This document shows, in pieces, positions 32,601 through 47,600 of a stretch of DNA of 64,000 nucleotides. The position numbers were made by a program, and so were the translations under genes. The DNA is from Phoebastria nigripes (taxonomy: Eukaryota > Chordata > Aves > Procellariiformes > Diomedeidae): assembly GCA_035582835.1 (NCBI GenBank), contig JAYKAV010000500.1:753144-817143 (forward strand). The letters are read 5' to 3'. The number at the start of each line of letters is the position of its first letter. The first letter of the stretch is position 1. Below the pieces are notes generated by a model, which saw only the letters and a program-made list of their open reading frames with translations, searched no databases and was not told the origin of the DNA.

Positions 32601-35600
32601 CTATACTGCCAAAAAAAGTGAAGGAAGAGGCTAGTTATGGCATAACCAATAATCCCTCCAAACCCAGCAGCACAGTCAGATGCGAATCTGCTGCTCACGC
32701 TTCTCCTATCTTTCTTAGGTTTGGTGAAACAGTAGTCGTGCAAACAGCAACCTCCTCCCTGCGCTTCATCCCCTCAACGTCTCATTGCTTCTGTGTTTAC
32801 AGGCAGCAGGTGAGAAATACTGCTGAATTACAGTTTCCACAATTACTGACTGAAAAGTGCTTATACAGTCATTGGTAAATCTTCTGCAAATTTCTGCAAG
32901 TTACAATCTTGGGAAAATACACAAAAACTTTGTAGTCCACCATACTTCACTTGAAAGAGGTGAAAAAAAATTTCACTTCTTAATCTAAGTAACAAACTCT
33001 TTACCAGAGAGTCTAAAAAAATACACTTTTTGCCTGGAAAACATTGGAAGGATGTGAATTTGCACAAGAAAAGACAATTTTCTTTTACTGAATCTGCCAA
33101 GACTAGAAATAGTTTTTCTTCTTCCTCTCCCATCCCCCCCATTCAGACTGTACCAAAAGCCTCTCTTTCTCTTGCCAGTGCCACTTTTTAAACAGTATGC
33201 ACTGAATTAAATCACTAATTAGACGGAGGATGAAAAGAATATTCATGAATTGGACAAAATAGAAAACAAACACTGGGAAATGCAAATTTATGTTAATTTT
33301 TCAATATACCTTGATGATTGCTTTGTCATTACGGGGCCATAAGGCAGAAGTCAACAATTAAGAATTATTAGTGGAATAAATAGCTAGAGAAAGACCTCTC
33401 TGAAGAACAAAACACTTATGGGCATCATTTGACATCATCACAGATTTTCACCATTTCAGAAATCGTGACTACAACAGGATCAAACCTTGAAATCTCTTCT
33501 CACAGACTCAGAAGGGATTACAAAGAATTAGAAATATACTAGCAAACAGGCAAGGAATGATAAAAATAAAATACACGTGAGCAATGTTTCTCTACAAAGA
33601 CAGATTTACTTAAAACACTCAAATGGGGTAAACTCTGCTCACCAACCACTGTTATATTTCATCTAAAAGCTTTGGGGAGGGACTCCGTGTTTGAAATCCA
33701 TATGTACTACCTCAAAAACAATGCCGTGACCGTGGAGCAGGGCCTGAAGGTCCTACAAAAATGCAAGTGGTGCAGTACCCTCAAAACACCCATCCTGACA
33801 ACCTCTAATAACAAGAAAACTTGGAAGTTTTCTTCTAGGGGGACGTCACGAGTTGCACTGCAGCCACAGCTGGATTATCAGGGATATAGTACCGAGCTTG
33901 GTTAGGGACACAGATTGAACAGGGATGTTGTCCCGAGTATAAAAGTGAGGTCCGTTTTATGCAAGTGATATTTATCTGAGAGGTACATATTTTAGAGGTG
34001 ATGTCTCCTTCAGAGGTAGTGACTGCAGTCAAAGTTATGGATGAAATCCTGACCCCACCAGTATCAGTGGAACCACCGATGAGTTCAGACTGCACACCAT
34101 GTACCTGATGGATCTCCTTCAAACCCAGGCATTACTTAAGTGGGAACAAATGATATGAATGTTAAGAAAAAAAAATAGTTTTCTCTACAACTCGGGTCTT
34201 TATATTCTACTGTAGCCTTATTATAAAACATTGCTACTAGTGGATGCCTTGTTTCCAGATGCCCTGAAAGCAGAGTTGCAATTAAAGTGCTGCATACAAC
34301 CACTTTTATGTCAAATTGTGGTAACTATTCACACATCTGGATTTTTTTTTCCCCAAAGCCTTTTGTTTCTTCTTCGAATTATTATCAAAGGCAGAATACT
34401 AATAAAGATTTTTTCAAGAATGGTGAAAATTGAGGTGGAACTCGGGGTTGCCCAAAACCTCTTCACCAGCAACCTTGTTTGGGAAAAAAGATGATAAATA
34501 AATCAAAATGCACTAAGCAGTGTTTCCACATGGCAATCGCCTCCTTCATTGCGTCTGCACCTCATCAATCACGCCATTGTCTGCTTGAAAGGCGAGCCTT
34601 GTAAATGTCATATCCACTCAAGCCCAAGGAGAAGCGAATCAAAATGCAGCAAGGAGTTTTAATTGGATAGTGTAATTAAACTAAAAAACCCCAGCAGAAT
34701 AGCTTTGACAGGATAGATGAAGACCCCTTTTAATAGGGCTACAAAACATATTTGTTAAAAGGATGAGGCAATGCACACTCCTGATTGTGCTCCAGAGTAC
34801 TTTTATGAAAAGGCTCTTCAATAGGGATGGATTTAATAAGTTGCACCACGTCTGTGGGGCAGCAGGCAGGGGAGTCTCTCGCAGCGAAGCGGTCACCAAA
34901 CCGCTGCCTGCTCCTTCAGCCGCGCAGGCAGGTTGACGCGGCTCCCCTCACTGCCAGACCCCTTCTCTGGTGCAGCACATCCCATGAACTATTGCCAAAC
35001 CCGCACGGCTGCCCGCGAGGTCTCCNACATCCCTGGCCTTTCGCCGGGGCTCAGGCGGGCCCCCCAGCCTGGGCACAACCCTGAGCCTGCCACAGAAAAT
35101 GGAAAACGCAGCAAACCCAGGCACCATCTGTGCCTTCGCTGCCTTCCCTCTGAGGCATTTAACCGCTCTGCAAACAGCATGTCCACATGCATTTGGACTC
35201 GTTTCTTTCTGTTACACACTTTGAGATTTCTTCCACTCCAAGCCTGAAGTTTGGGAACGTTTTCTCTGCTGAACCTGTTTTACCTTTTGATCAGAATCTG
35301 TGATTAGTCTCCTATCAAGTACGAATTTTCTTCTGTTATTTCACACGCCGCACTATTCACAGCGGGAGCATGAATATTAGGAACTACCACACAATATTTT
35401 GTGCACCATTTGCAGAGCACACAGATAATTGTTGCCTCTCTGCTCTGGCTCCACTGCAGGGCTCTGAGCAAACGTGCAACATCTCTATTTAAGCTCACCA
35501 AGCAGCAGGAATCCATGCCTTCCCAACGCTTGCTGTATGTTTTTAGTCCTTTCACAACCCAATAATGAATTCATTAAATTAGTATTACCCAACGTGCATA

Positions 35601-38600
35601 ATCTGGAGGAACTGGATACTGAATTACAACATCAAATACCTTTAGCTTTAAATGAAAACTACATAAAAGCATTTCAGGCATCCCTTTGGCTATCACTTAC
35701 AGCCAGTATGAATACTGCTAGAAAAGCTATTTTCGTGCAGATGTGGAATTCAATGGGAAAGACTGACTCGTGTAGCAACATCAATCAAAACGTCGGCTCC
35801 GCTGGCAGCTCTCGACAGTAAGGCAGGTTCAAAGGTCACAGGATAAAGAAAAAGCCAAGCTCTGGTTCAGCTCTAATATCTCCTCGCTAGAAGTCTTGCA
35901 AAGGTACCTACCCCCCTTCTGCACTAGGCGGCTTTCATTAATCTTCTTGCCATCTTTTTTAACTAGTCATGCAGAACCGCTCGATAGCAAGACATATAAT
36001 GGGGAGGCCCTGTGCCTATTACCAGGTTAACACTCTGTTAAGCCCCAGTGCAACAATGGAATAAGAATTTAAAGGAAATCTTAAGCTGCAGGGTGCAAAG
36101 CAGGCAATTAAATTACAAACCAAAGTTACCAATGTACTCCGTGACCTACAGAACACCTTTGTTTAGACTACCTTAATATTAAGGAAATTTTGACCTTGCA
36201 ACTGAGATGTATCTACTTTATTAAAACAAAACAAAACAAAAAAAGCAGAAAAAGGATCACAGAGAACATTTCTTCAGTGTTTCCAGTAAATTATCAAATA
36301 AATCTGATTTCTGCAGCTATCGTAAAATACACACGAATGGAAGAACCCCACGTATTTCCAAAACTGTAAGTCTGCCCAACTGATTAGCCTCAGTGCCACT
36401 AAAAGGCCTGCCCTGAGGTCTGCTCACCCCTCCACGCATCAGCGCTGGCTCAGCGCTCCCGCAGTGCGGATGCCGAGGCAGCCTGGTAGCCCCGGCCCTC
36501 GGAAGGGACGGCCACGACGCATCCATCACAGCCGCACTTTGTCCACAGTGCACTTTGTAAAAAGGCAGCGGTCAGTGACACTGAAGTTTCTCCCCTGTCC
36601 AAGTAACGTAAGAGACATTAACAGAATCAGATTTCCTTTAAATTACACTATTGCAAAGGGATATAATTGTATTAAACATATTATGTTGCTTCCTTAAGAC
36701 TTTATATTATGTACACTTAATTGAGATACAAAGCTCTTTTCAGCTATAAAAATGACAACTACTTTATTAAGGCTTAAATCTTATTTCTCAATGATAGGAT
36801 GCTTCCTTTCAAGATTCAAAACATTCAGAATCTCTCGTGATAATCAGACCGAACCTGATTTAAACAAGCCGTTTATACACAGTATTTTCAAGTTCTAATG
36901 GCATTTGATCGAGCCAGCAGGGCCATTACCTCTTCCCTCTGTCTAAATTCAGGGAGTCTGATTTAATTTACAAATAAAAATTCAAATGCTGACCCAGGCC
37001 TACTACAAGGGCAAACAAAAATCATTAGCCATTCCTGCCTACAATACCCACACTAATGGCAAATTAGATGCCCAAGCTTTCTATTTTCATTTTCTGTTTT
37101 CACTGAATGCAGCTCTAAGTTCTGTGAACTCACAGCATGGGAAAGCTTCAGCCCCGTCCAGAACGACTCCGAGTCCATTCGTAAATATTCACAACACGTC
37201 ATCTCTGAAGTTGTTGAGTCCTTTAACACTCACACAAGTGCCACTAAAGCTTCACTGCATGAATCCATCTTTTCAGAGAAAACTAACAGAAAATAAGCAC
37301 GAGGCTCTCCGCTACACTGATACACAATTTCTGTGTTCACATTTCTGCAGAAAAGTACCAGTAAAAACTCTGAAATCTCTTTAATGTGCAGAAAGTAAGA
37401 GCTAACTGAGTATTAATCTGTGTTAATTACCATGTTCAGAGGAGCAATTGTTGCAGAAACCTCCACTTATACTGATCACAGCGACCAAACTCCACTCCCA
37501 ACACCCCTTGCCCTTACTAAAAATTAAGGTCACATTTGGAGGCTTCTGAAAACCCTTCACCTCTCTTCAGAATTACAAGAAGTCAGTCTAGCAAAGCAGC
37601 ACTCAACCTTATTACAACCCCAACTGCCAATGTCCAGGGAAGGCAGGCAGCTTAATAAAACATACACTATGTTTTCACCCGGTGTAACCGTACAAGCACT
37701 GTCACATGTGCAGAACACTTCTGAAAGACGAGATGGAGCATGTTTGTGTTACAAGAGATAAAAACATGAAAACAAAATATATTGCAGAACTCAAAGACCT
37801 TATCTTTACTCAGCCTCTCTTTCTTTGCAATAATTCATTCAAGGAAGATCTGGGAATAATTTTTGATGTAAACTCTGCTGCAAACATATATCACTATGCT
37901 GATAAAATCACAGACAAAACTTGTGAAATACAGTGAGTTTCATTCCTTTATGCTACTAAAATAACTTTTTTCCACTTAAAATTCAAGAGATACTGATCTG
38001 CTGTTAAGAGTTCCCCAAAATGTATCATTCTGAGATGTCACACTAAAAGTCTCTTCTACTGGCCTAAAATAATGACTTTTGGAACATCTTTAGTGAATCG
38101 GGAAGAGGTCAGCAGATTTCAGGAGGAATCATTTTCTCCTTTTGGAACTATGCTGAACACTTATTTAATAGGAAAAGTTTATGACGGCCATGTGAAAATG
38201 CGTAAATAAAAATCCTCAGTATCATAAAGGTTGCCTTTGTTGTAACCTGTCAGCATCCTCTCCAAAGTGACCACGATTCTTCATTCAATGATCTTCATGT
38301 GAAGGTACTGCCCTTCCGCTGCTGGACTCCATTTGGGGATTGAAATTCTGTCCCTTATTTCTGCCTGGGTTGGCAGGATTTGGGTACAAGCATTGTTTCC
38401 TACAGCAGCAGGTGCTGCTTCTGGGGCTGAAGAGCCCCATCCCCTGCAGGATGAGGTTCTGGAGGTCTTTAGGGACAGCTTGAAGGTCTCAGACTAGCGT
38501 GTTGACGGAAGTGTGAGCTGGAAACCTCGGCTTTCAGGGCTGGCTTTTCAGATACAGCCTCATTCTGTGGGCACAATTTTACCACCACAAGTGTTTGCAT

Positions 38601-41600
38601 TTGAAATGAAATGTGGCTATAAACCCAGAGGTGTTAATATATTTACAAGCGCAAACTTGCACCTTGAACTATAAAAGGTAACCGTTACACATTTTGGACT
38701 GCCTGGTCATTAGGGAAGTCTCTCCTTGGGATCATGCCTTCCCAAGGACCATGAAATCTTGCTGGAGAGACAGAAAAGGAAGACAATGACTGGACTAAGA
38801 ACATGGAAGTAGGAAGGGGTAATGAAGGAGAGAAGGATATAGTTCAATAATTGCTGATAAAATCTGTGGCAGCCATAAATTTGCTCTTCCAAGAGAATTC
38901 AACAGATCATTACCTCTGTAAATATGTATCACATAATTCTCCCTCTCTGTCACCTTGCAGATAAGTACTTAATACTTAGCATCCCTACCCTGCAAAAGCA
39001 CAAGTGTAATAAAATCCATCTGAGCTTTTGAACCGCAGTTACTTTTTGATAGTAGATAGTTACATTTTGGCACCACCGGGAGACATTGCCCAATTCCCCC
39101 AGGGCCTATCTTGTGCTTTTTAAAACAAATTTTACAGATACAGACTCTCATTACTACACTGATACAACAAGCAAAAGCACTTGGCTTTTGAAGTCGCACT
39201 CTGAACGTAGCAAACTCTGACCTCTTGTTGATGACTGGCTGCACTGGGATGCCCAACCCGTCCTCTGGCTAGCTTAGCTATCACTGCTGGCCAGGCACGG
39301 CCACTGCTTTCCTGAAACTGAACTCTCAGAGCGGCACGTTGTAATGCTGGTGACCCTGCAGCCACAGCTGAAGCAAATTTAGACTGCACTGATACTTACT
39401 GTATGTCTGAGATCCTCAATTGCACCTAAGAAATTGTTTAAAACCAGTCTGGGTGTTAAGAAGTTCAAAAAAATTGCAAGTATGTTGAAACATATATTTG
39501 ACTACTGTGCTATGGGGCTAGAGACCAGCTAGGCAAAGCCAGTGTTTCCTTGGTAGGACAGTGTTAGCAGCTACTGATAGTGGGCAAGAAACACTCTTAA
39601 TGATGCCATTAGCTGTAAGCAGCATTAAAAGGACATTCACAAAATGTGTATCTGTTTATGTTGTGTTCTCTATAACAGAATTGAGTCAGATTAAAAATGT
39701 CCTGTAATGAATAAAATACACCTATAGAAAGAAAAGGACATGGCAGCAATAATTCTTTGGGCATCTAACACGTACAGGGAGGGAGAGAAGAGAGAACATA
39801 AATAAAAAGGACTACTCACTTGGGCTTTTTTCTTCCGCAAGGTCACAGGCACAGAGGAGTTCAGAATCGATTGAAATGGGTTTCTGCTTAATCCAAAACT
39901 TAGTGCTGGCCTTCTGATTAGTAACAGGGTCTATCTCTACCTTGTCTCCAGAAATACCTGAGATGAGAAAGAATAGAGAGCCACAATAGTGATCTGTTTA
40001 AGCGATTTCATATCAGCCGTTTGACACACTTTATAAATCTTAAATGGGATGAAAGTATATTGCCCTTTTGGGATTTTTGAAAGCACAGGAGCTTTTGAAG
40101 CCAAAAGCAAATGGTTATCAAACTGCATTGATAATCTGCATTTTATCCTCCTGCATAAGCATACCAACAAGAAAGAAATATCACAGAAAAAATTCTTCTC
40201 AACACATACAGAGCTCTTCTGGAAGCAGTAGCTACATGAGCTGCAAGATTTATAAAAAGATACTGCTAGTTTTTCAATCACCACGATTATATGTAATAGA
40301 CACTATCACACACCGTCCCTGTTCTATCTCCTATACAGCATACACATTATATGCTCTATATGAGAGGACAACACCCATTCGCAGCACCACAGAAACGCTC
40401 TTTGTGTTACCCAGATACTCATAAACAAAGACATCCAGTCCCAGAGATCTTGTGCATTTTTACACTGCTGGCATTTTAAAGCCAGCTCTAATTAGGCTGC
40501 TTTGAAGGCAAGCTGAGGATTTGTGTAGCTCCTGGCACGGGCGCCGGGCCCTGCTTCCCAACACGGGCTTCCCCAGATGGCTGGCGCTTCGCTACTGCTG
40601 CGTGTAGGCTGACCTGGATACGGCGCGCTGCCACACGCGAATCCTACAGCAGACCTTTTGTGAGTGAGAGTAGAAAATTCCTCTGTCATCCCTCCACGCG
40701 TTACTCCCGAAGTCGTGTGAGAACAGCCTTTCCAGCGGGACGCTGCCGGGGCAGGCTGAGGGCTAACAGTGTGCTGGGACCGGCCCGGGACCCTCGCTGT
40801 AATTTATAGCGGTCTTTATCACAGTATTGCAAAGCAAAAGCCCTGCTATGCCGCACTGATGAACAGAAGCTCATTGTTCAGTAGCTGTTGACACGACTGA
40901 ACAAACTTCCCAGTGTGCTTTTTACATCAAGATGTGTGGAGCCTTAAAAATAATTACATTTCTTCAGTCATGAGTTATAGGTGAAGCTCATGAGAAAGCG
41001 ACAAAAGGAAGCAATACAGGAAAAAAGTATTTAAACATCATTTAACTCTTGCATCTCTGGAAAAACAGCAGAGATAACCTTTTCCTTCTTGAGGGTTTTG
41101 GCTATGATGCTTTCAAATACATTACGCTTGGCTTGCCTGAAGCACAAGAAAACCTAAAGGAGCTGATGATAAAACTTTTAAGAGATGTGACAAAATAAAA
41201 GTAAGATGTCACACACATAACGACTCTCCCAAGCCCTCCAAAATCAACTCAATATTTCTTAAAGTCTGGTCATAGCTGCAGAATTTGCAAACCACGTTTG
41301 TTTGTATTTTATACAACTCTAAAATCAAAGCATACAGACAGCAAGGAGCAGACACCTACAGCGGGCTCCTTGCTGCAGTCCTTTCCACTAATACAAGGTT
41401 ACCTCCATTTTAACCCTGGCTATTATGATAGGATATAGTAACGCCACCAACCCCCTCCCCCCTTCTATTAATCCAAGAATGCGCTTTGTCGTTAAACATA
41501 CGTCACATCAGAGAGATCACATTTCAATTAAGCATTGTATCAAGAGTCCAATTAACACAAGGACTGCTAGAACTAGGTAATTTGAGCAGGCTGATGCTGT

Positions 41601-44600
41601 ATCTGGAGCCCATTTTGTTTTGTAATTTAATTTTGGACAGATTATTTAAAATCGGCATTGTTATTTCACTGTAATGGTTAATTATTCAAAATGGCATTTT
41701 CTGTAGTTTAAGAAAAATAGGCGAAGTTGATGGTACAAGTTCTTATTTTCTCACTGAAAAAAGTCAAGGCAAGTTCTAAAAATAAAGGTGCAAATTCTTT
41801 GTGTGCGAGGGTTGTTCCCCATCCCTTCCTCTAAAAACGTCACCCCTGAAAATATCCTTAAAAAATTTTCACTGTATGGTCCTGCAACTTCAGAATTCAC
41901 AGTCAGTCAATATTGTTAATGCACCTTGTTAATTTGATAGGATTTGTCAGGTAACTCCACTGGAAAATTATATAAAACTGTTCCAGATGAACAGATGATA
42001 ATGACATGAATTAAAGTGATAGAACAATAGTGGAATATAAACCAGAAATGACACCCAAAGTGGCTGTTGATTTATTGCCATCCTGAGTTTGGTTCTGGGC
42101 TTCCATGTATATTAGTGCTACAAATCTGGGTCCATTTAGCAGAGAGATGCTCATACATACATCACCAGCTCCTGCTCCAAGCCAAGGTCACTCCCCATTG
42201 CATCAATCTTTTCAGCAGAGGCTACTTCACCAAGCATGGATTTTGTAACCATCTCAGATGTAACAGACTTCCTCCTCTTTCATCTTTTTTTTATCATGTA
42301 AAATACACTTTAACTTCTATTATTTTTATCTGCAAATTGTTGCTGTATACTTCATCCATTATTTCTGTATCTCGACATCACTGGCTTAAGCTCACACACA
42401 TCCAAAGAGCACATTGACAAAGAATGTTGTCTTTTTTGTGTTATTGTTCTCACAATCTGTATGTGTTGAAACCTAAAATCAAAACAGTATTATGTATGTG
42501 GCTTCTGCAGTCTCTGTATCGCAGCACAAATTAGTCATACTCAAAAACCAAGCAAAAACGCTTCTACTATTTTTTTAATTCATTCATTTTATCAAAAGAA
42601 ATGTCATCGATGTATTAGTCCAGTAACACTGTTCTGTTCTTGCTTCCTTTGTTGGGGTCTGCAGCTGCCCCCCCTTTTCTGAAATACTTGCCAGCAGTAA
42701 TTTTCCAAGACAATATGCTTCTTTTAGTTTTCCTAATGTGATACACAAGCAAATGTGTCTTATTCCTTCACAACATGATAGAACCTTTGTAAAAATGTTG
42801 AGAGTACTACTGTATGTGCATTACACTGTAATATGAGCTAAAACATAAAACCCCAGACCTTAAACTGCTACGGCTAAAGCTTTCCACTGTAATAAAACCA
42901 TCAGTCAAAAGGTGGCCATTCACGTATCGCTTTTTACTATCAAGAACTACGCACAATGTACAGAAGATCAAGCTTACTCCAATATTTTCAGTAAACCTTG
43001 CCTCAAATTCAATGATCCGGCCTCAAAACAGCTAAAACGTCTCAAAAAGTACCAGTATGCAAACAGTAATTCACAAACATAGCTCACACTATTGCTACCT
43101 GTTCTATGCAACTGAAATAAAATCCAATACAGAACCTATTCAAATTCAATGACATGTGTATGTCTCACAATGTCGGAGCAAACGGCAGGGAGTAGAGATG
43201 AGCTATGCTGAGTGTCTTCTCCACCACCTCTGGGTTCTGCCACATGTAAACGCCCTTCCATGTGAAGCCTGGGAAACTGGGACTCGCCCCCAAAACCACA
43301 TGGATATTTTCAGTGCAACCACTGTACAGTTATTTCAGCTAGCCTGACAGCAGCCAATATGCTCCTGCACAGCTACCGACATCATCGATACTGTCAATAA
43401 GGAGCAATGAAATTATTTTGGATTCTCGGCGTCCGCTAGAAAAACTGTCGCTTTGCTATGGCTGCTACATAAAACTGATGACATAAAAATGCTACAGAGA
43501 AAAGTCTTTGCAACTGGCCGTCATTAAACTGACACAGAATAGCTCCCGAACCACAGTTACTGATGAGCAATGAAAAAAAATTAGACATCGTTTTTTACAT
43601 TTCAGATTGTATGGAGCAGTCTGTCACTTGCAGAAGATGAACACATTAACACTCAGCAGCCCTAATCCAAATAGCACCTCAACGCTTATTTTACCAGCAT
43701 TGCTCTTTTAGTATCTTTAAAAAATTCATGAGAAAACCCAGCAACATACACTTATTTTGACTTTATTTAGAGGTTTTGATGCTGTACATTTGCCCAAACT
43801 TTGAATATCTCACTGGGGTTTTCTTTGATTTTTAAAAAGTAATTACATTATAAAAATCACATTGTCAGTGTACTGCCATCAAAAATATACAAGTTCACAT
43901 ATTGTTATAAAAGGGAAATTTTATGGTCCTTACACTACTGGACAGGGTCAGCTCCCTCACTGCTACACAAGTTAAGCCATTTGTTTCATTTAACAGCTAT
44001 TCTCCCTTAACCATTTATCTTTAGTGATCTGTCATGACCTTTTCAAGCTCTCATTTCTGACACTTTCCAGATACAGTGAGTCAAACTTCACTGGAAGCAA
44101 ACTATCACACCCAGACAGTTTGCTCAAAAGCAGAAAACGTGCCCAGCGCTGCCCTGCTTCAGCACCAGCATATAAATCCTTCCTTAACAAGACAGTTCAA
44201 AATAAACTAAGAAGGCAAAAATTTTGGAGACATGTACTTTTATATGTGCTTAAGGATGGAAGAATGAAGAGACTGTAGTGACAATAATACAGAAACTGCT
44301 ATAGTGTAAATTTAACAATTCTACTGAATTCTACAGAATAAATGTATTTTGTAAACATTACGGCACTTAATATTTTACTGCTGAATCATTTCTTTATGGA
44401 AGGTATTTGCAGGAATGTCACAGGTCACCTACCAATGCATCATTAATCAAATTTTCACAATTTAAACACAAAGATAAAAAGCCATTCAATCATTTTAAAA
44501 CAGTAATGGGGCTTTTATAATTCAAGATTCTGTCATCCCTTGGCCTTCGGGTTTTCAAAAGCATTCAGAAAGCTAATAAGGACAATATAAAACCTTTAGA

Positions 44601-47600
44601 GAATGCTAGTTTTATTTTGTTCCACCTCAAATTTCCACTTGGTCATTAAGATCTTTCAGTCTCAGAAAAGGAAAAACCTAATCATTCCCAATTTTGCATA
44701 GCCTCATTTAAAAATAACAAAACAGTTGGCAAGAAGCTTTCCATTAGGAAGCCTAGATTAAAAAAAAGAGATGGGGTCATTAAATAATGGCCTTCTTTCA
44801 GAAGAAACATGTGCTAGCTGATTGTGGATAATAAAAATACTGAAGTATTTTCAACTGAAAGCAATTTTTTTTAACTGCTGAAATGCTAGCAACACTTTCA
44901 AGTGATGTGCTCCACGATAAAATAGACCAACATGATAATGACTGCTTTAAAAATGTCTGAGATGGACAGTCAGCTATTAGAGATCGCCAAGGTTTGAACC
45001 GTTCCATTTTCCTAAGCGTTATAGTACGGATTGATTTACCTAACTGAACATCAGTGGTGAATCGAAGCCTATGGATCATGCTGACTTTGAAGGACTTGTA
45101 ATGGTGGCTACTGAGCATGTCCTGAACTGTAGCTATATCGATCTGAGGGTCCTCCTCCGAGACCTCTTCTCCTCTTGAACCTGCAAAATAAGCCAACGAT
45201 AATGAACGAGAGGTTTAAAATACCGCATACAATTCAGCTAGCATGTAAGTACGGCTGTGACGTCTGCAGATGGCTTTTTAAGAAAGAACAAAATGCTCAA
45301 GTCCAAGTCTCTGGGAGGAGAAAATTCTTACCCTCCACCCAAAGACAAAATCACTAATTCATTAAGGACATTACGATATACATTTGCATCCCACATGAAG
45401 AGCAGTGCAACATCCCAGTGGCAGAGTCACACGTGACACCCCTGGACCACAGACATCCCCGGGGGCTGACCTGGTGGGATCCCCGCCAGGACACCACAGC
45501 CTGTCACCCTGGGAAGGAGCCTGTCCCCAGCCAGGGCAGGATTTGCAGGTGCTGCTCTTGACGTANGCACGAGCACAGTTCTCCTGTGTTTCAGCATCCC
45601 CCAACATGGGATGTGATGCTGGCATCTTGCTGCAGTGCTGGCAACACCTTGGGCACTCTGGTCTCGGCCCTGCGGTACCAAAGCTGCGCTTTATTTACTG
45701 ATTAGTATTCCCATTACTACAGCAGGTACTGGCTTTATAAAAGGTAACATCTCATTAAGCCAAAATGCCAATTACTGAAAAAATATAATGCACTTTAAAG
45801 ATTTTTTACATTTTATGACGTTGGATTAACACCAATTTAAACATTACTATAATGCAATATATAATTTTGTGCAGAGTAATTTCTATGCCAGCTGCTAATA
45901 AAGCATCTCAGCTCTAAATGATCATTCAGATGCTGTTAGATAAAGTGGTATAAATATGTTTGAAAACTGATTTAGCTTCTTACAGAAGATATTGAAGAAT
46001 GACACGTTTTGTTTAATATCCCAGCTAATGTAGTCCTAAAAGCTGAATCAACTGCCAGTTCAGAGTACTAAATTTGCTGCAGGAGATTAATGAAAACTTT
46101 ATATTTTGCTGAAATTTTAATAATGGGAAGATGAGATGATGGAATTTTAGTACAGGTCTTAAAGATCCAGCAAAGCAGGCTAAGAACTTGTCAGATTTTT
46201 TGGTATTAATTTTGTTCAAGATTTGCACAGTTGGAGCAGCCTCAACACTAACCCTTCTCGCACTGACCTTTCCCTCTGGGGATGTAAATTCCCATCCCGT
46301 TTGGGGACCTCAGCTTGCAGGGAAGCTACATCGAGTTTCCATGTTTGGGCCCCGATGACAAGGGGACGGTTTGGCAGGAAAAGCCACGGCTCCCAGGGGA
46401 AGAAAACCCTGGCACTTGTCTCAGACACATACTGTTGATGCAGAAGCAGGCTCCCTTTTAACGGGGTAATTTAGAGTTGCAGAAGTACATGCCGTTTGCT
46501 TCAGCAAGGGAAACTGTTGGGGTGGTGGCCATAAGCAGGACAAATGTAGGCGAGAGAGAAGAAAAACCCCACCTGAGCACGGAGCATTTTCCTGCTGGCT
46601 GAAAGCGTTCCCTTTTCTATCTGTTAATTCAGTAACAAATGTCACTGCTTGTGATAAATATCTTTCATGTCTGTATCAAAGTAAGGTCAGCATTTGCTGT
46701 TAAATGAGTCAAAATACATGTTGAGAGCATAAAGTAGAAGATTCACATTTCATAGACGTTAGTCACATAAGCTTTCCACCCTGCCCCCAGGAGAGCGGGC
46801 GAGAGTGATGCCCACTCCTCGCCGCTCCTAACGCAGCCTCCTGACATGCAACTGGGGACCTTTCTTTGGGGAAGGGGGACAGTGAAGGGTTAAGCTAGAA
46901 ATTGGGCTGTGCCATTCGACTTGAAAGAATTCCAAAAATCAAATGAAACAGTCTACATGTGAATTTATGCAGAGCCATCTTAACATTGCAACCACTCTAT
47001 GCTCCAGAATGACAAGATAAATTGTAATGGCTCCTTCAGAGACATTACAATGTATTTTGTCAAAGACCCCTGTGTTAATGTCTCTATACTATGGATTATC
47101 ATAATGTATCATGTCAAACCCTCATGCTGCAGTACTTCAAAGATACACTGAGATATGTCAAACTTTTTGGTGCACTTAAAAGCATCTTGAAACACTGGCA
47201 TGGTGGTGCCTGAAAGCAAAGCAGGAGGAATGGCAATGGCACTGCTGCCCTGCAGTCGAGAGCGAACCGGGACCCTCTTCCACTGATGGAAACCAGTGAA
47301 ATGCCCGTTCAGCCCCGACAGCGGCTCCCAGTCATGCAGTCAGCCCTGTCCCCGCAGCGTGCGGTCACAACGGCACGCCGTGATGGGGTACAAGCCGCAG
47401 CATGGCAGGACCATGCGGTTACACCTGAGTATCCCCCTGCCCGCAGGGGAGTTAGGGGCTGGGGACAGACGGGGACACGGTGGGGCAGGGAAGGACCCCC
47501 AGAGACAGCGACACGGTGTGAACGCAGGCAGCGCAGAGGGGTCAACGCTGGCGGGGGGGGGAGAGGAACCCTGAGCCCTGCGCACCCCCGTCTGCAGGGA

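Larger units (their letters stand above)
28839..39819 (-). other. MAPKAP1: MAPKAP1 intron (about 11 kb)
   Basis: GT-AG intron. Most of it is AT-rich sequence without recognised genes. Contained features listed separately are an AT-rich candidate element at 29880-30110, a CpG-dense patch at about 30400-30900, a GC-rich patch at 31190-31530, a possible element at 34490-34860 and an AAAAC repeat at 36222-36245. AT-rich segments at 31560-31740, 35540-35690 and 36890-37080 are weaker candidates. Confidence 0.85.
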
